Assembly: GCF_003611475.1 (NCBI RefSeq)
Contig: NZ_RAXT01000004.1
Coordinates: 1-64,000, forward strand
Length of the DNA stretch: 64,000 nucleotides
Origin: Acinetobacter rongchengensis
GTDB taxonomy: Bacteria > Pseudomonadota > Gammaproteobacteria > Pseudomonadales > Moraxellaceae
Direction: 5' to 3'
In this document: piece by piece, positions 35,750-43,794 of the stretch
How positions within the stretch are numbered: position 1 is the stretch's first letter
Layout of the letters: each line of letters starts with the position of its first letter
Notes under the pieces: generated by a model
What the model saw: the letters and a program-made list of their open reading frames with translations, nothing else
The model's database searches: none
What the model was told of the DNA's origin: nothing
Position numbers and translations under genes: made by a program

Positions 35750-36001
35750 TTAAGCTTCTGGTTTATCCTCAGCAGCTTTAACGCGAATACCATGTCCATG
35801 TAAACGTAAAGTATTCAAAGCTTTAATCGCTTTTACTGCTTCACGACCATGTGGCATTTCAACAAAAGCAAAGCCTTTTGACTTTCCTGTTGCAGCATCT
35901 AATACCAAAGTACATGAATTCACAGTACCGAATTGTTTAAACAATTCCAGTAATTCTGCTTCTGTCACAGTGCGTTCTAAACTACGAACTAAAATTTTCA
36001 T
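35750..36001 (-). CDS. RNA-binding protein with one RRM domain
   Basis: 83 residues from ATG 36001 (MKILVRSL); an upstream in-frame extension (to 36046) lacks support. It is a single RNA-recognition motif: RNP2 is ILVRSL (about 3-8) and RNP1 is KGFAFVEM (about 43-50), with the usual beta-alpha-beta spacing (LLELFKQFGTVNSC). Small bacterial RRM proteins bind RNA or single-stranded nucleic acid and are often cold-induced. The target is unknown. Confidence 0.92.
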   Translation of the reverse strand: MKILVRSLERTVTEAELLELFKQFGTVNSCTLVLDAATGKSKGFAFVEMPHGREAVKAIKALNTLRLHGHGIRVKAAEDKPEA

Positions 36002-36089
36002 CTCACAACCTTCAACATAAAATAGGCAAAAAACATCAAAAAGCACTCGCCTAATCTACTTTTTGAATGAAAAATACAATAGCGCTAGT

Positions 36090-38081
36090 TTAATCTAGAT
36101 CTATGCCAAAATCTAAATTAATCGCCTGACGTTCGATGAGTGCACTTTTTACAGTTTGCTGACGTTGCTTATAATGCGTTTCAGTCGTGCATAAGTTTCG
36201 TGTTAAATCATTCAGAAAATAACTTTCAATATAACGACCTTGATCATCAGTTTGGCTATGTGCCCAAAAACTTAAATTTTGTTTGGTCAAAATCAATTCA
36301 TTCTGCGCACGTGTTAACGCCACATACAACACACGACGCTCTTCCTCAACCTCATCAAAATTACCTTGCGCACGTGCATGCGGATATTGGCCTGGTGACA
36401 CATTTGCAACATAACAGACTTTTTGTTCTGTCCCTTTAGCAGAATGGATGGTAATTAAAGTCACAACGTCGTCTTGTGACTGTCGCTCAATTTCACTAAT
36501 CGATACAGGATCAAGTACGTATTCTTCTAAAAACTCACTGAGTTGAGAATGTTTTGAAGCCAATTGTTTAACCAGATCAAAATCACCTACACGCTTATGC
36601 CAATCTTTTTTGGCATAATTTTCTTCAAGTTGATTGAGAATCGCCTCTACACCAAGTTTCACACAAGCTTCAACTTCGGTTTTAAGTACACTCATTTGCT
36701 TCATGATCAACAAAGTATGATCAGGAATACGACCAAATTTTTCGAGTTTATCAGTAATTTTCTCAATATCAGGTTCATGTAATAACTGCTGCGCCAGTTT
36801 ACTTGCGCCCACATCCCCCACGCCATTCCACAAGGTTAAAAAGCGCATCCATGCAATATCATCCAATGGATTGGCAATCACTCGTAACAAGCTCAATAAG
36901 TCTTTAACATGCGCAGTTTCAAGAAGTTTCATGCCACCAATAAAGCGGTATGGAACATTGGCCTGAATAAATGCAGCCTCGATATGACGTGCCGCAAATG
37001 CTGAACGTACCAACACCATATGTTCATTCCACGCTGAGCCTTCAAGTAAATGACGCTCTTTAATATCTATTGCAATCCATTTGGCTTCATCAAACTCATT
37101 CGGAAAAACATGCATACGTGGTTTAATCCCATCTCCACGATACGCTTCCAATTTTTTATCGTAATGAATCGCGCTTTGATCTAGTAACCAATTGGATAGA
37201 TCCAAAATTTCCTGAGTTGAACGATAATTTTTTTCTAGTTTGAAAATCTGCGCATCAGGCACACGCTCTTTAAAATGGTGAATATTTTCAAAATCTGCGC
37301 CACGAAAACCATAAATAGACTGCGCATCGTCACCGACACAGAAAAGCGAACTTTTGTCTTTTAAAGGTTCGAGAATTGCCCACTGCAAGGGATTGGTATC
37401 CTGCATTTCATCGACAAGTAAATGCTGGCAAAGCGATGCCACATAATCCACCAACCCTTCTGACTGCGCCAAAGCAGAAGCAACAACCGCCAAAATATCA
37501 TCATAATCTAGAAAAGAACGAGCACGTTTTCGAGTCTCGTACTCTTTCATAATTTCAGCAATTTGATCTTTGTATTCTAAAAACTCAGGCAATTGCTTTT
37601 CTAAAGCCAAACTTAATTTTTGACGGGTATTTCGCGCAAAGGAATACACATCACACAGCTGCTGTGGTTTTGGCAATGCATTCGGATTCTTTTTATCATC
37701 CTTTCCACGAATAAGACGGAACATCATCAGTTGATCATCACGATCTATAATCGAGAATTGATCTAAACCAAAAGCTTTAGGCGCACGACGTAATAGATAC
37801 ATGCAAAAGGTATGAAATGTTGAGGCGCGTAGTCCTTTAGCTTGATCACCTAAAGCCAACTCAACACGTGCCACAATTTCACTTGCTGAACGGCGTGTGA
37901 AAGTGAGAATTTGTATTTGATTGGCAGGCACTCCTTGATCAATCAAATATGCCGCTCTCGCCACAATGGTTTTGGTTTTGCCACAGCCTGCCCCTGCAAG
38001 TACCAAGCTATGCTTTGAATCCGTTGTTGCAGCTTGCTTTTGTTGCGGGTTTAATTCATTGATCAGGTTGGCTAAACTCAT
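36090..38081 (-). CDS. UvrD/Rep-like superfamily I DNA helicase
   Basis: 663 residues from ATG 38081 (38087 is an alternative). All SF1A motifs are visible: Q-motif LNPQQKQAA, Walker A AGAGCGKT (with Cys where Ser/Thr is usual), Ia TFTRRSASEI, II LLVDEMQDTNPLQW, III GDDAQSIYGFRGA, IV EKNYRSTQEI, V ITIHSAKGTEQKVC, VI RRVLYVALTRAQNEL. It unwinds DNA in the 3'-5' direction in repair or replication restart. The protein is shorter than UvrD (~720) at the C-terminus. It is probably a distinct paralogue rather than the main UvrD. No operon partner. Confidence 0.92.
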   Translation of the reverse strand: MSLANLINELNPQQKQAATTDSKHSLVLAGAGCGKTKTIVARAAYLIDQGVPANQIQILTFTRRSASEIVARVELALGDQAKGLRASTFHTFCMYLLRRAPKAFGLDQFSIIDRDDQLMMFRLIRGKDDKKNPNALPKPQQLCDVYSFARNTRQKLSLALEKQLPEFLEYKDQIAEIMKEYETRKRARSFLDYDDILAVVASALAQSEGLVDYVASLCQHLLVDEMQDTNPLQWAILEPLKDKSSLFCVGDDAQSIYGFRGADFENIHHFKERVPDAQIFKLEKNYRSTQEILDLSNWLLDQSAIHYDKKLEAYRGDGIKPRMHVFPNEFDEAKWIAIDIKERHLLEGSAWNEHMVLVRSAFAARHIEAAFIQANVPYRFIGGMKLLETAHVKDLLSLLRVIANPLDDIAWMRFLTLWNGVGDVGASKLAQQLLHEPDIEKITDKLEKFGRIPDHTLLIMKQMSVLKTEVEACVKLGVEAILNQLEENYAKKDWHKRVGDFDLVKQLASKHSQLSEFLEEYVLDPVSISEIERQSQDDVVTLITIHSAKGTEQKVCYVANVSPGQYPHARAQGNFDEVEEERRVLYVALTRAQNELILTKQNLSFWAHSQTDDQGRYIESYFLNDLTRNLCTTETHYKQRQQTVKSALIERQAINLDFGIDLD

Positions 38082-38087
38082 GTGCAC

Positions 38088-38393
38088 TCATCATTTTGTG
38101 GATGGCGCTAGTTTAACAGAGCTGGCAGACGATAACAGAATTTCATCGTTTCTTCGTACATGGCTTCACAATCAATTTGGCATTTTTAATTAAATCTCTT
38201 TTACGATAGCATTGTTATTTCAAAGTTATTTCAAAATAAGAAATTCTATATTCCAAACAATAAAATCTTGTACTAAATGATAAAAATAAGTACATTCATT
38301 GAACACTTAAATATTTAAAATCAATTTATTACTCCAATAAAATGATGGTAATTAAAGAGAAAACTAAAGCAAATAACAGAAGGGTTCTGATCA
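38088..38393. other. Intergenic region between helicase and S41 peptidase genes
   Basis: 306 bases between divergent genes. A 37-codon plus-strand ORF (38080-38193) crosses the helicase start but has no ribosome site and is not accepted. The rest is AT-rich and should hold both promoters; no repeat or RNA was recognised. Confidence 0.5.
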
Positions 38394-39509
38394 ATGTCAT
38401 ATCGTTTAACACATGCTTCTTACTTACTTCTAATGAGTTCAATTTTACTGCCTCAAAACGTTCAAGCTGTTGAAGATACTGTACCCATGACCAGTGCTGA
38501 ATGTTTACAAGACATCGACTTTACTGCCCAATTTTTATTGGAAAATGATGCAGGTATTCAAGCGCAGAAATGGACAGCATATCCTGAAAGTATTCAACAC
38601 GTTCTGAATACTCAAAAAGAAAAAGCAGCTCAAGTTCAAACAGTAAAACAATGCCAAGATATTGCCAAACCTTTTCTTCAAGCCATTCGTAAAGGTCATG
38701 TTTCTTTAAGTAGTAGATCAATGGAAGATTATGTACAGACCAGCTCTACGCCTCAAGAAGATGATTTAGTGACAACAAAAAAATTATCAGACTCGACCAC
38801 GTATATTTTCATTCCCTCTTTTGGGCTTTCTATAAAAGATCAACTTGAAAAAATTATAAAAAACAATCAGGACAATCTACTCAATGCACCTTATTTAATT
38901 TTAGATTTACGCAAAAATGCTGGAGGTCAAGACAGTTCTGCTGAACCAGTATATAAACTACTTGGTAAAGCTGAATATTGGAGTGAAATACCACAAATTT
39001 ACACTTCACCAACGAATATTCAAGCTTATAAAGACCTACAAAAAGTAATGCCCGATACCGAAACGAAAAAGAAGCTTGGCGAAATCATCAATAAAATGGA
39101 ACACAATAAAAATGATTGGGTCTATATAGAAGGCAATACATCATTATTTGTAGACAAAATTAAGAAAAAAGATGTATTAGCAAATCCTAAAAAAGTTGTT
39201 GTTCTGACAGATGAAGATTGTGGAAGCTCAGGTGAAGAATTTGTCAAAACTGTTCGACAAAATCCTCGAGTTGTAACGATGGGCAGAAATACTTATGGAG
39301 TATTAGATGCTTCTAATTTAAGGGACATAAAAACACCATCTACTAAATTGTCTTTATGGTATGCAACATCCTATGTACATCGTCGTGCAGGGCAAGAAAT
39401 TGATAATATTGGTATTCCTCCAAGTATTAAATTACCCGTTCCTAAAGATCAACAAGCTTATGATGATGAAGTTAAATTTGCTCAAATGTATTTAGAGAAA
39501 AATTTGTAA
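38394..39509 (+). CDS. Secreted S41-family peptidase without PDZ domain
   Basis: 371 residues. A signal peptide ends near VQA (residue ~25), so the protein is periplasmic. The C-terminal part has the S41 (tail-specific protease) fold: APYLILDLRKNAGGQDSSA (about 163-181), DEDCGSSGEEFVKT with the nucleophile-position Ser (about 281) and GRNTYGVLD. The position that carries the catalytic Lys in CtpA-type enzymes (G-K-G) reads G-V here, so the mechanism may follow the other S41 branch or the protein may be inactive. There is no PDZ domain. A helical N-terminal region covers about 35-110. Substrate unknown. Confidence 0.82.
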   Translation: MSYRLTHASYLLLMSSILLPQNVQAVEDTVPMTSAECLQDIDFTAQFLLENDAGIQAQKWTAYPESIQHVLNTQKEKAAQVQTVKQCQDIAKPFLQAIRKGHVSLSSRSMEDYVQTSSTPQEDDLVTTKKLSDSTTYIFIPSFGLSIKDQLEKIIKNNQDNLLNAPYLILDLRKNAGGQDSSAEPVYKLLGKAEYWSEIPQIYTSPTNIQAYKDLQKVMPDTETKKKLGEIINKMEHNKNDWVYIEGNTSLFVDKIKKKDVLANPKKVVVLTDEDCGSSGEEFVKTVRQNPRVVTMGRNTYGVLDASNLRDIKTPSTKLSLWYATSYVHRRAGQEIDNIGIPPSIKLPVPKDQQAYDDEVKFAQMYLEKNL

Positions 39510-39526
39510 TTTTTATTTTTCAGAAG

Positions 39527-39570
39527 ATTTGAGCATTTTTCAATTATTTGATTTTTGAAAATGCTCAAAT
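39527..39570. terminator. Long hairpin after S41 peptidase gene
   Basis: Arms ATTTGAGCATTTT... (39527-39543) and ...AAAATGCTCAAAT (39554-39570) pair over about 16 bases with one or two bulges. No T run beyond; probable transcript end for the peptidase gene. Confidence 0.6.
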
Positions 39571-39591
39571 TGATGAATAACGACTTAATCA

Positions 39592-39712
39592 TTACTTATA
39601 AATACGAATCGTTTTTGAATCCACAACTTGATACTTTAATCCAAGTTTATGAGTCGTCATTTCAAGATAAGCGAGAAAATTTTGATCGCTTAAATTGATA
39701 ATAGTTAATAGC
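39592..39712 (-). pseudogene. Possible 3' remnant of a coding sequence
   Basis: Directly downstream of the glycerate kinase stop, this short frame reads ...LSDQNFLAYLEMTTHKLGL and ends KTIRIYK before TAA at 39592. It has no ATG at its beginning and no ribosome site. Its composition is protein-like (alternating hydrophobic and charged residues). It could be the tail of a decayed gene or chance. Low confidence. Confidence 0.2.
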
Positions 39713-39718
39713 AAAGCT

Positions 39719-40849
39719 CTATTTTAAAAGTCGTGCTACATTCTCACAGGTTTTTTCCAAATTTTTCTCACCATTTTTTAAAGCGCTTTGCAAATCACAT
39801 GCACCATCAACGATACCTAAAATTGCAGTAAATCCTTCTGCATAAAGTTCTTCAATCCCCTCCCCTATATATCCCGCACAGGCAATCACAGGTTTATTCA
39901 AACGCTTTGCCACTTGAGCTACACCAAAAGGCGTTTTACCAAATTTAGTTTGAAAATCAATACCACCCTCACCAGTAAATACATAATCTGCATGCACAAT
40001 CTTTTCAGCGAGTTGTGTTTCTTCAATGATCATCGCAACTCCTGAACGGATTTTCGCAGTCGCAAAAACCATAAGTCCAAAGCCTAAACCACCTGCGGCG
40101 CCTGCACCTGCAATATTTTTAGCATCGATATTGAGCTGTCGTTTTATGAGATCGGAAAAATAATTTAGATTACGATCCAAAGTTTCCACCATTTCAGGAT
40201 GAGCACCTTTCTGCGGAGCAAACACTTGCGATGCACCATTTTCACCACACAAAGGATTATTCACATCACTGGCAATCAGGATGTCAGTATTTTTTAATCG
40301 TACATCTAAGCCTGAAAGATCAATTGTATACACCTGATCAAGTTGTCCCCCACCTTGTTCAACCTCTTGACCATTTTGATTTAGAAATTTTGCACCTAAA
40401 GCCTGTGCCATACCTGCACCTGCATCATTGGTGACACTTCCGCCTAAACCAATAATAATTTTTGAAACACCATGATCCAGAGCCGCTTTAATCATTTCAC
40501 CTGTACCGAAAGTACTGGTGAATAATGGATTACGTTGTGATTTTTCGATGAGATGAATCCCATTTGCCATCGCCATTTCAATGACAGCGGTTTGATCATC
40601 ATCAATCAATCCAAAATAGGTCTCTATTTTCTGATGAGGGAATGGGCCAGATACTTGAATCGTAACTTGTCGCCCTTGTCTAGCAGCGATCAACGCATCG
40701 ACTGTCCCTTCACCACCATCAGCCATAGGAACATGGATAAATTGAGCATCGGGGATTGCTTTTTGAATACCACGTTGCATCGCCATACAGGCTTGCGCTG
40801 CGGTCATACTTTCTTTAAAAGAATCAGGTGCTAAAATAAAGGTTTTCAT
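39719..40849 (-). CDS. Glycerate kinase
   Basis: 376-residue class II-type (GarK/GlxK family) glycerate kinase, phosphorylating D-glycerate to 2-phosphoglycerate with ATP and feeding glyoxylate- or glucarate-derived carbon into glycolysis. Conserved parts: LAPDSFKESMTA (about 6-17), VPMADGGEGTVDAL (about 40-53), IIIGLGGSVTNDAGAGMAQALG and FTGEGGIDFQTKFGKTP. The length fits. No glyoxylate-pathway partner genes lie beside it. Confidence 0.95.
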   Translation of the reverse strand: MKTFILAPDSFKESMTAAQACMAMQRGIQKAIPDAQFIHVPMADGGEGTVDALIAARQGRQVTIQVSGPFPHQKIETYFGLIDDDQTAVIEMAMANGIHLIEKSQRNPLFTSTFGTGEMIKAALDHGVSKIIIGLGGSVTNDAGAGMAQALGAKFLNQNGQEVEQGGGQLDQVYTIDLSGLDVRLKNTDILIASDVNNPLCGENGASQVFAPQKGAHPEMVETLDRNLNYFSDLIKRQLNIDAKNIAGAGAAGGLGFGLMVFATAKIRSGVAMIIEETQLAEKIVHADYVFTGEGGIDFQTKFGKTPFGVAQVAKRLNKPVIACAGYIGEGIEELYAEGFTAILGIVDGACDLQSALKNGEKNLEKTCENVARLLK

Positions 40850-40895
40850 CAGTCATCATTTTTTAGAATGTCGGTTTTATTAATAACATGATTTG

Positions 40896-41111
40896 TTAAC
40901 CAGTCGGCTTTTCTTTTTGACTTAAATATCGTTTGTCTTCACTTCGTAGATAGAAGTAGCATGCGATTATAATCAGCAATGCAAAGAACCCAAGAATTAC
41001 GCCTACACCTAAATCAATACGGATACCATCCTGCTTTAATTCTTCAACCATGAAAAATACGATACTCACCATAGCAGAGAGAATGAAAGAAACCTTATAA
41101 GTTTTATTCAT
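40896..41111 (-). CDS. Small two-helix membrane protein
   Basis: 71 residues if started at ATG 41111 (MNKTYKVSFIL); ATG 41150 would give 84. Neither has a good ribosome site. Two hydrophobic helices (about 8-25 and 37-55) flank a charged loop EELKQDGIRID, and the C-terminus is Lys/Glu-rich. No family recognised. It may be a real small inner-membrane protein. Confidence 0.6.
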   Translation of the reverse strand: MNKTYKVSFILSAMVSIVFFMVEELKQDGIRIDLGVGVILGFFALLIIIACYFYLRSEDKRYLSQKEKPTG

Positions 41112-41203
41112 GATTATTTTTATGCATAAACGAAACAAAGTGAGATCCATTTTACAGATAAAATCATTCTGAACAATAATTCTCTCTTTAAAATAGGTTA
41201 TAT

Positions 41204-41653
41204 ATGCAACGTGTCAATTTAGGCAAAACAGCCCCTGAACTCTATAAAACAGTCTTAGAACTTGAAAATTTATCGATGCAAAAAGTTCAAGATGCTGAAC
41301 TTGATGTCGGATTTTCCCACTTACTTAAATTAAGAGCTTCCCAAATTAATCAGTGTGCCTTCTGTGTACGAATGCATACACAAGATGCAATCAAAACGGG
41401 CGAGTCGATGGAACGTATCGCATTGATTAGCGCTTGGCGTGAAAGTGGTTATTTTTCAGAGAAAGAACGTGCAGCACTCGTTTTAATTGAAGAAATTACA
41501 TTAATTGCTAATCAACATTTCCCAAATTCAGCATATCAAGATGCTGCAAAGGTATTATCCGAAGCGGAAATCACCGCAATTGAATGGATTGCCATTGTGA
41601 TTAACACTTGGAATCGTATCGCCATTTCAAGCCAATATACAGTAACCCCTTGA
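41204..41653 (+). CDS. AhpD-like carboxymuconolactone decarboxylase family protein
   Basis: 149 residues, all-helical. It carries the redox motif C-A-F-C-V-R-M-H (Cys51, Cys54, His58), typical of AhpD-type alkylhydroperoxidases, with the upstream L-R-A-S-Q-I-N-Q that normally precedes it and the ERAALVLIEEIT helix. The CxxC pair makes a thiol peroxidase or reductase-like activity more likely than true decarboxylase activity. Single gene, partner unknown. Confidence 0.92.
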   Translation: MQRVNLGKTAPELYKTVLELENLSMQKVQDAELDVGFSHLLKLRASQINQCAFCVRMHTQDAIKTGESMERIALISAWRESGYFSEKERAALVLIEEITLIANQHFPNSAYQDAAKVLSEAEITAIEWIAIVINTWNRIAISSQYTVTP

Positions 41654-41702
41654 TTCAACAGATTATCCAACTCAAGTATTCAAATGTGAGCCCCAACTGA
41701 AA

Positions 41703-41730
41703 TAAAAAGGAGCCTAAAATAGACTCCTTT
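41703..41730 (-). terminator. Terminator after hdeD-like gene
   Basis: Arms AAAGGAG (41706-41712) and CTCCTTT (41724-41730); on the minus strand it is followed by five T. It lies 20 bases beyond the stop of the DUF308 gene. Confidence 0.8.
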
Positions 41731-41749
41731 CAGTTTTAAATACTGAAAT

Positions 41750-42316
41750 TTATGAATGGCTTGCAGGTGGTATTTGTTTGATAGCCGCTGCAAAAGTTAG
41801 GTAGTTCACACCTTGGAATAAAATATCAATCCCTAAAAACATCCCTAGCACCCAGAATGGTGCATCTGGAGATGCAAGAATAATTGCACCTGTAACTAAA
41901 GTGAGTAGACCTGAAAATAATGTCCATCCCCAACCTGACATTGGCTTTAAAATAAATGCATTAAAGATTCGAATAAAACCACCAATCAATAATGCGATTG
42001 CCAATAGGTTTGTCAGAACCACAGCCGTGGTAATTGGTGAGCTAAACGCATAATAACCTGCAACAAAATACAACACAGCAAACAATGCCCATAGCCAGCG
42101 GAAGCCACCATCAAAGATTTTAAATGCTGCAATCAGATGTAGTACACCACCAACCATCATCAATACACCAAATAGAACTACCACGGTGAGTGTAGCCATA
42201 CCCAATGAAGCCAGTAGAATTAATCCAAAAATAACCAGTAATGCCCCAAGTAACAGATACCATTTCCGATTTTCATGTAACTGATGACGAACTATATCAT
42301 TTCCAACTGTACGCAT
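41750..42316 (-). CDS. HdeD-family (DUF308) membrane protein
   Basis: 188 residues with six membrane helices in two similar halves, the DUF308 pattern (WYLLLGALLVIFGLILL, LFGVLMMVGGVLHLIAAF, WALFAVLYFVAGYYAF, IGGFIRIFNAF). HdeD in E. coli is an acid-resistance inner-membrane protein active at high cell density; the molecular role is unknown. No hdeA/hdeB genes are nearby, so an acid-stress role is only an analogy. Confidence 0.9.
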   Translation of the reverse strand: MRTVGNDIVRHQLHENRKWYLLLGALLVIFGLILLASLGMATLTVVVLFGVLMMVGGVLHLIAAFKIFDGGFRWLWALFAVLYFVAGYYAFSSPITTAVVLTNLLAIALLIGGFIRIFNAFILKPMSGWGWTLFSGLLTLVTGAIILASPDAPFWVLGMFLGIDILFQGVNYLTFAAAIKQIPPASHS

Positions 42317-42446
42317 ATTCTTCTCTTGGTTGTTATTGATTCATTTTATTGTTGATCCGATTCAGATTTTTGTCTGTATAAAATCTGCATCAAAGTAAGT
42401 ACAAAACGACTGTCTTATCCTTCGTAGAAAATACTGTCTAGAGCGT

Positions 42447-43205
42447 CTATTTCACCCACCCGATTTCCTGTGCTGTTAAACGGCTCATCATGGTGTCATG
42501 CAAATTGTTCGGTATTTTGCTCTTGGTTTGGGAAACTGGAATATACCCTCCCATGATCTCCGCACGTTGTTGCGGGTAGAGTGGTTTCTGCTCGGGATTC
42601 GCATAACCAAGCGGATAAATAGGTTGCCCTGTTACACGATCATATTTATCTTTTGCACCAAATGTATGCAGTAATTCATGTGTCAGAACAACTGTATTAC
42701 TGCCACTTTGCTTACGAGAAGCGAATAGATTGACTATTCCAATCCGTCCACGTTCTAAGGCTGTGGAATGTTTTAAGGTTTTGTGAATTTGAGGATCATA
42801 AAAGTTAAGATACAAAGTCACTGAAGGAGATCCATCACCCCCTTTGTGTTGTTTCCATGCATAGAATCTAAACTTCAAACTCCATAAAATACTCTGTAAC
42901 GCACTCGACTGATCAGGCGTTTTCGGAGGTAGTGTTGTGAGTTCTCTACCCAATCGAAAATGAAAGGCAATGGGTTGATCTCGAAATTCTTTAGACTCTG
43001 TTTGTAGATAGTTTTGGATTTCGATGACATCATTACTCGAAATTTGTTGAATATAGCGTGAAGTTGTTGCCTGACCATCTGCATTGATCGGATGCAGTAA
43101 AACCACAATCGGCTTAGACCAATCCTGGTTCATATCTCGCCAAGCATTTACGCCAACAATCAATAAAATTGCCAATAAAATAATAACTCTAATCGTTTTC
43201 CACAT
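42447..43205 (-). CDS. Membrane-anchored metzincin-like zinc protease
   Basis: 252 residues: one N-terminal membrane helix (about 5-20) and a periplasmic domain. VVLTHELLHTFGAKDKYD gives HExxHxxGxxD (His176, Glu177, His180, Gly183, Asp186), the metzincin zinc motif with Asp as third ligand, as in snapalysin. A later Met (IMGG, about 218, or DTMMSR, about 239-240) could supply the Met-turn. The N-terminal half (about 30-130) has no recognised domain. No operon partner is visible. The zinc-site reading is directly from sequence; protease activity is inference. Confidence 0.78.
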   Translation of the reverse strand: MWKTIRVIILLAILLIVGVNAWRDMNQDWSKPIVVLLHPINADGQATTSRYIQQISSNDVIEIQNYLQTESKEFRDQPIAFHFRLGRELTTLPPKTPDQSSALQSILWSLKFRFYAWKQHKGGDGSPSVTLYLNFYDPQIHKTLKHSTALERGRIGIVNLFASRKQSGSNTVVLTHELLHTFGAKDKYDRVTGQPIYPLGYANPEQKPLYPQQRAEIMGGYIPVSQTKSKIPNNLHDTMMSRLTAQEIGWVK

Positions 43206-43258
43206 TTCAACCTCAATCGCAATGAGATAATGTTTAATAAAGCAGTAAAATTTAATAT

Positions 43259-43705
43259 TTATTTAATTTCTAACAACACTTCTGGTTGATTGATGACGAA
43301 ATGCTCCCAAACAAAGTCATAGAGTTTTTTCTGATTTGAAAATACAGCCAATGCTTTTGCTTCAGTTAAATTACACCATTTATAATCAATATGTTCACCA
43401 TTTAAAACCACAACTTGATTTTTATCACAAAATCCCACAAATACAGGAATCATTTCAATTACATTCTGACTTGCTTCATAAAATTGCTCTATATAATCCG
43501 CACTAAATAATTGGCGTACTTGGATGCTTGTTTCTTCACCAATTTCACGAAGAACAGCCTGACTCGCTGTTTCATTTGCTTCGACTTTGCCAACGATATG
43601 ACACCAAAAACCACCTTTGACGCGTTTCATCAATAGAATGTTTAATTCACCCTCTATTTCTGATAATAAAACAGCAGATACAGCAATCGAGCGTATTGGA
43701 ATCAT
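43259..43705 (-). CDS. Nudix hydrolase
   Basis: 148 residues from ATG 43705 (a TTG at 43711 is less likely). The Nudix box reads G-K-V-E-A-N-E-T-A-S-Q-A-V-L-R-E-I-G-E-E-T-S, matching Gx5Ex7REUxEExGU except that the last Gly is Ser. The lead-in GGFWCHIVGKVE resembles NudB-type enzymes that hydrolyse dihydroneopterin triphosphate, but the substrate is not decidable. It lies between the metzincin-like gene and topA. Confidence 0.9.
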   Translation of the reverse strand: MIPIRSIAVSAVLLSEIEGELNILLMKRVKGGFWCHIVGKVEANETASQAVLREIGEETSIQVRQLFSADYIEQFYEASQNVIEMIPVFVGFCDKNQVVVLNGEHIDYKWCNLTEAKALAVFSNQKKLYDFVWEHFVINQPEVLLEIK

Positions 43706-43747
43706 TTTCAACCTAAACTTATTTTTATGTATTAAGGCTCATCATAT

Positions 43748-43777
43748 AAAAAATGCCCACCAATGTGAGCATTTTTT
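43748..43777 (-). terminator. Terminator after topA
   Basis: AAAAAATGC...GCATTTTTT stem with inner CAC/GTG pairs and symmetrical A/T runs, 18 bases beyond the topA stop. Confidence 0.88.
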
Positions 43778-43794
43778 AGCAATTATTTTAAAGC

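Noticed and set aside
38080..38193. 37-codon plus-strand ORF at the helicase start
   Set aside because: No ribosome site, and it overlaps the first codons of the helicase gene on the other strand.
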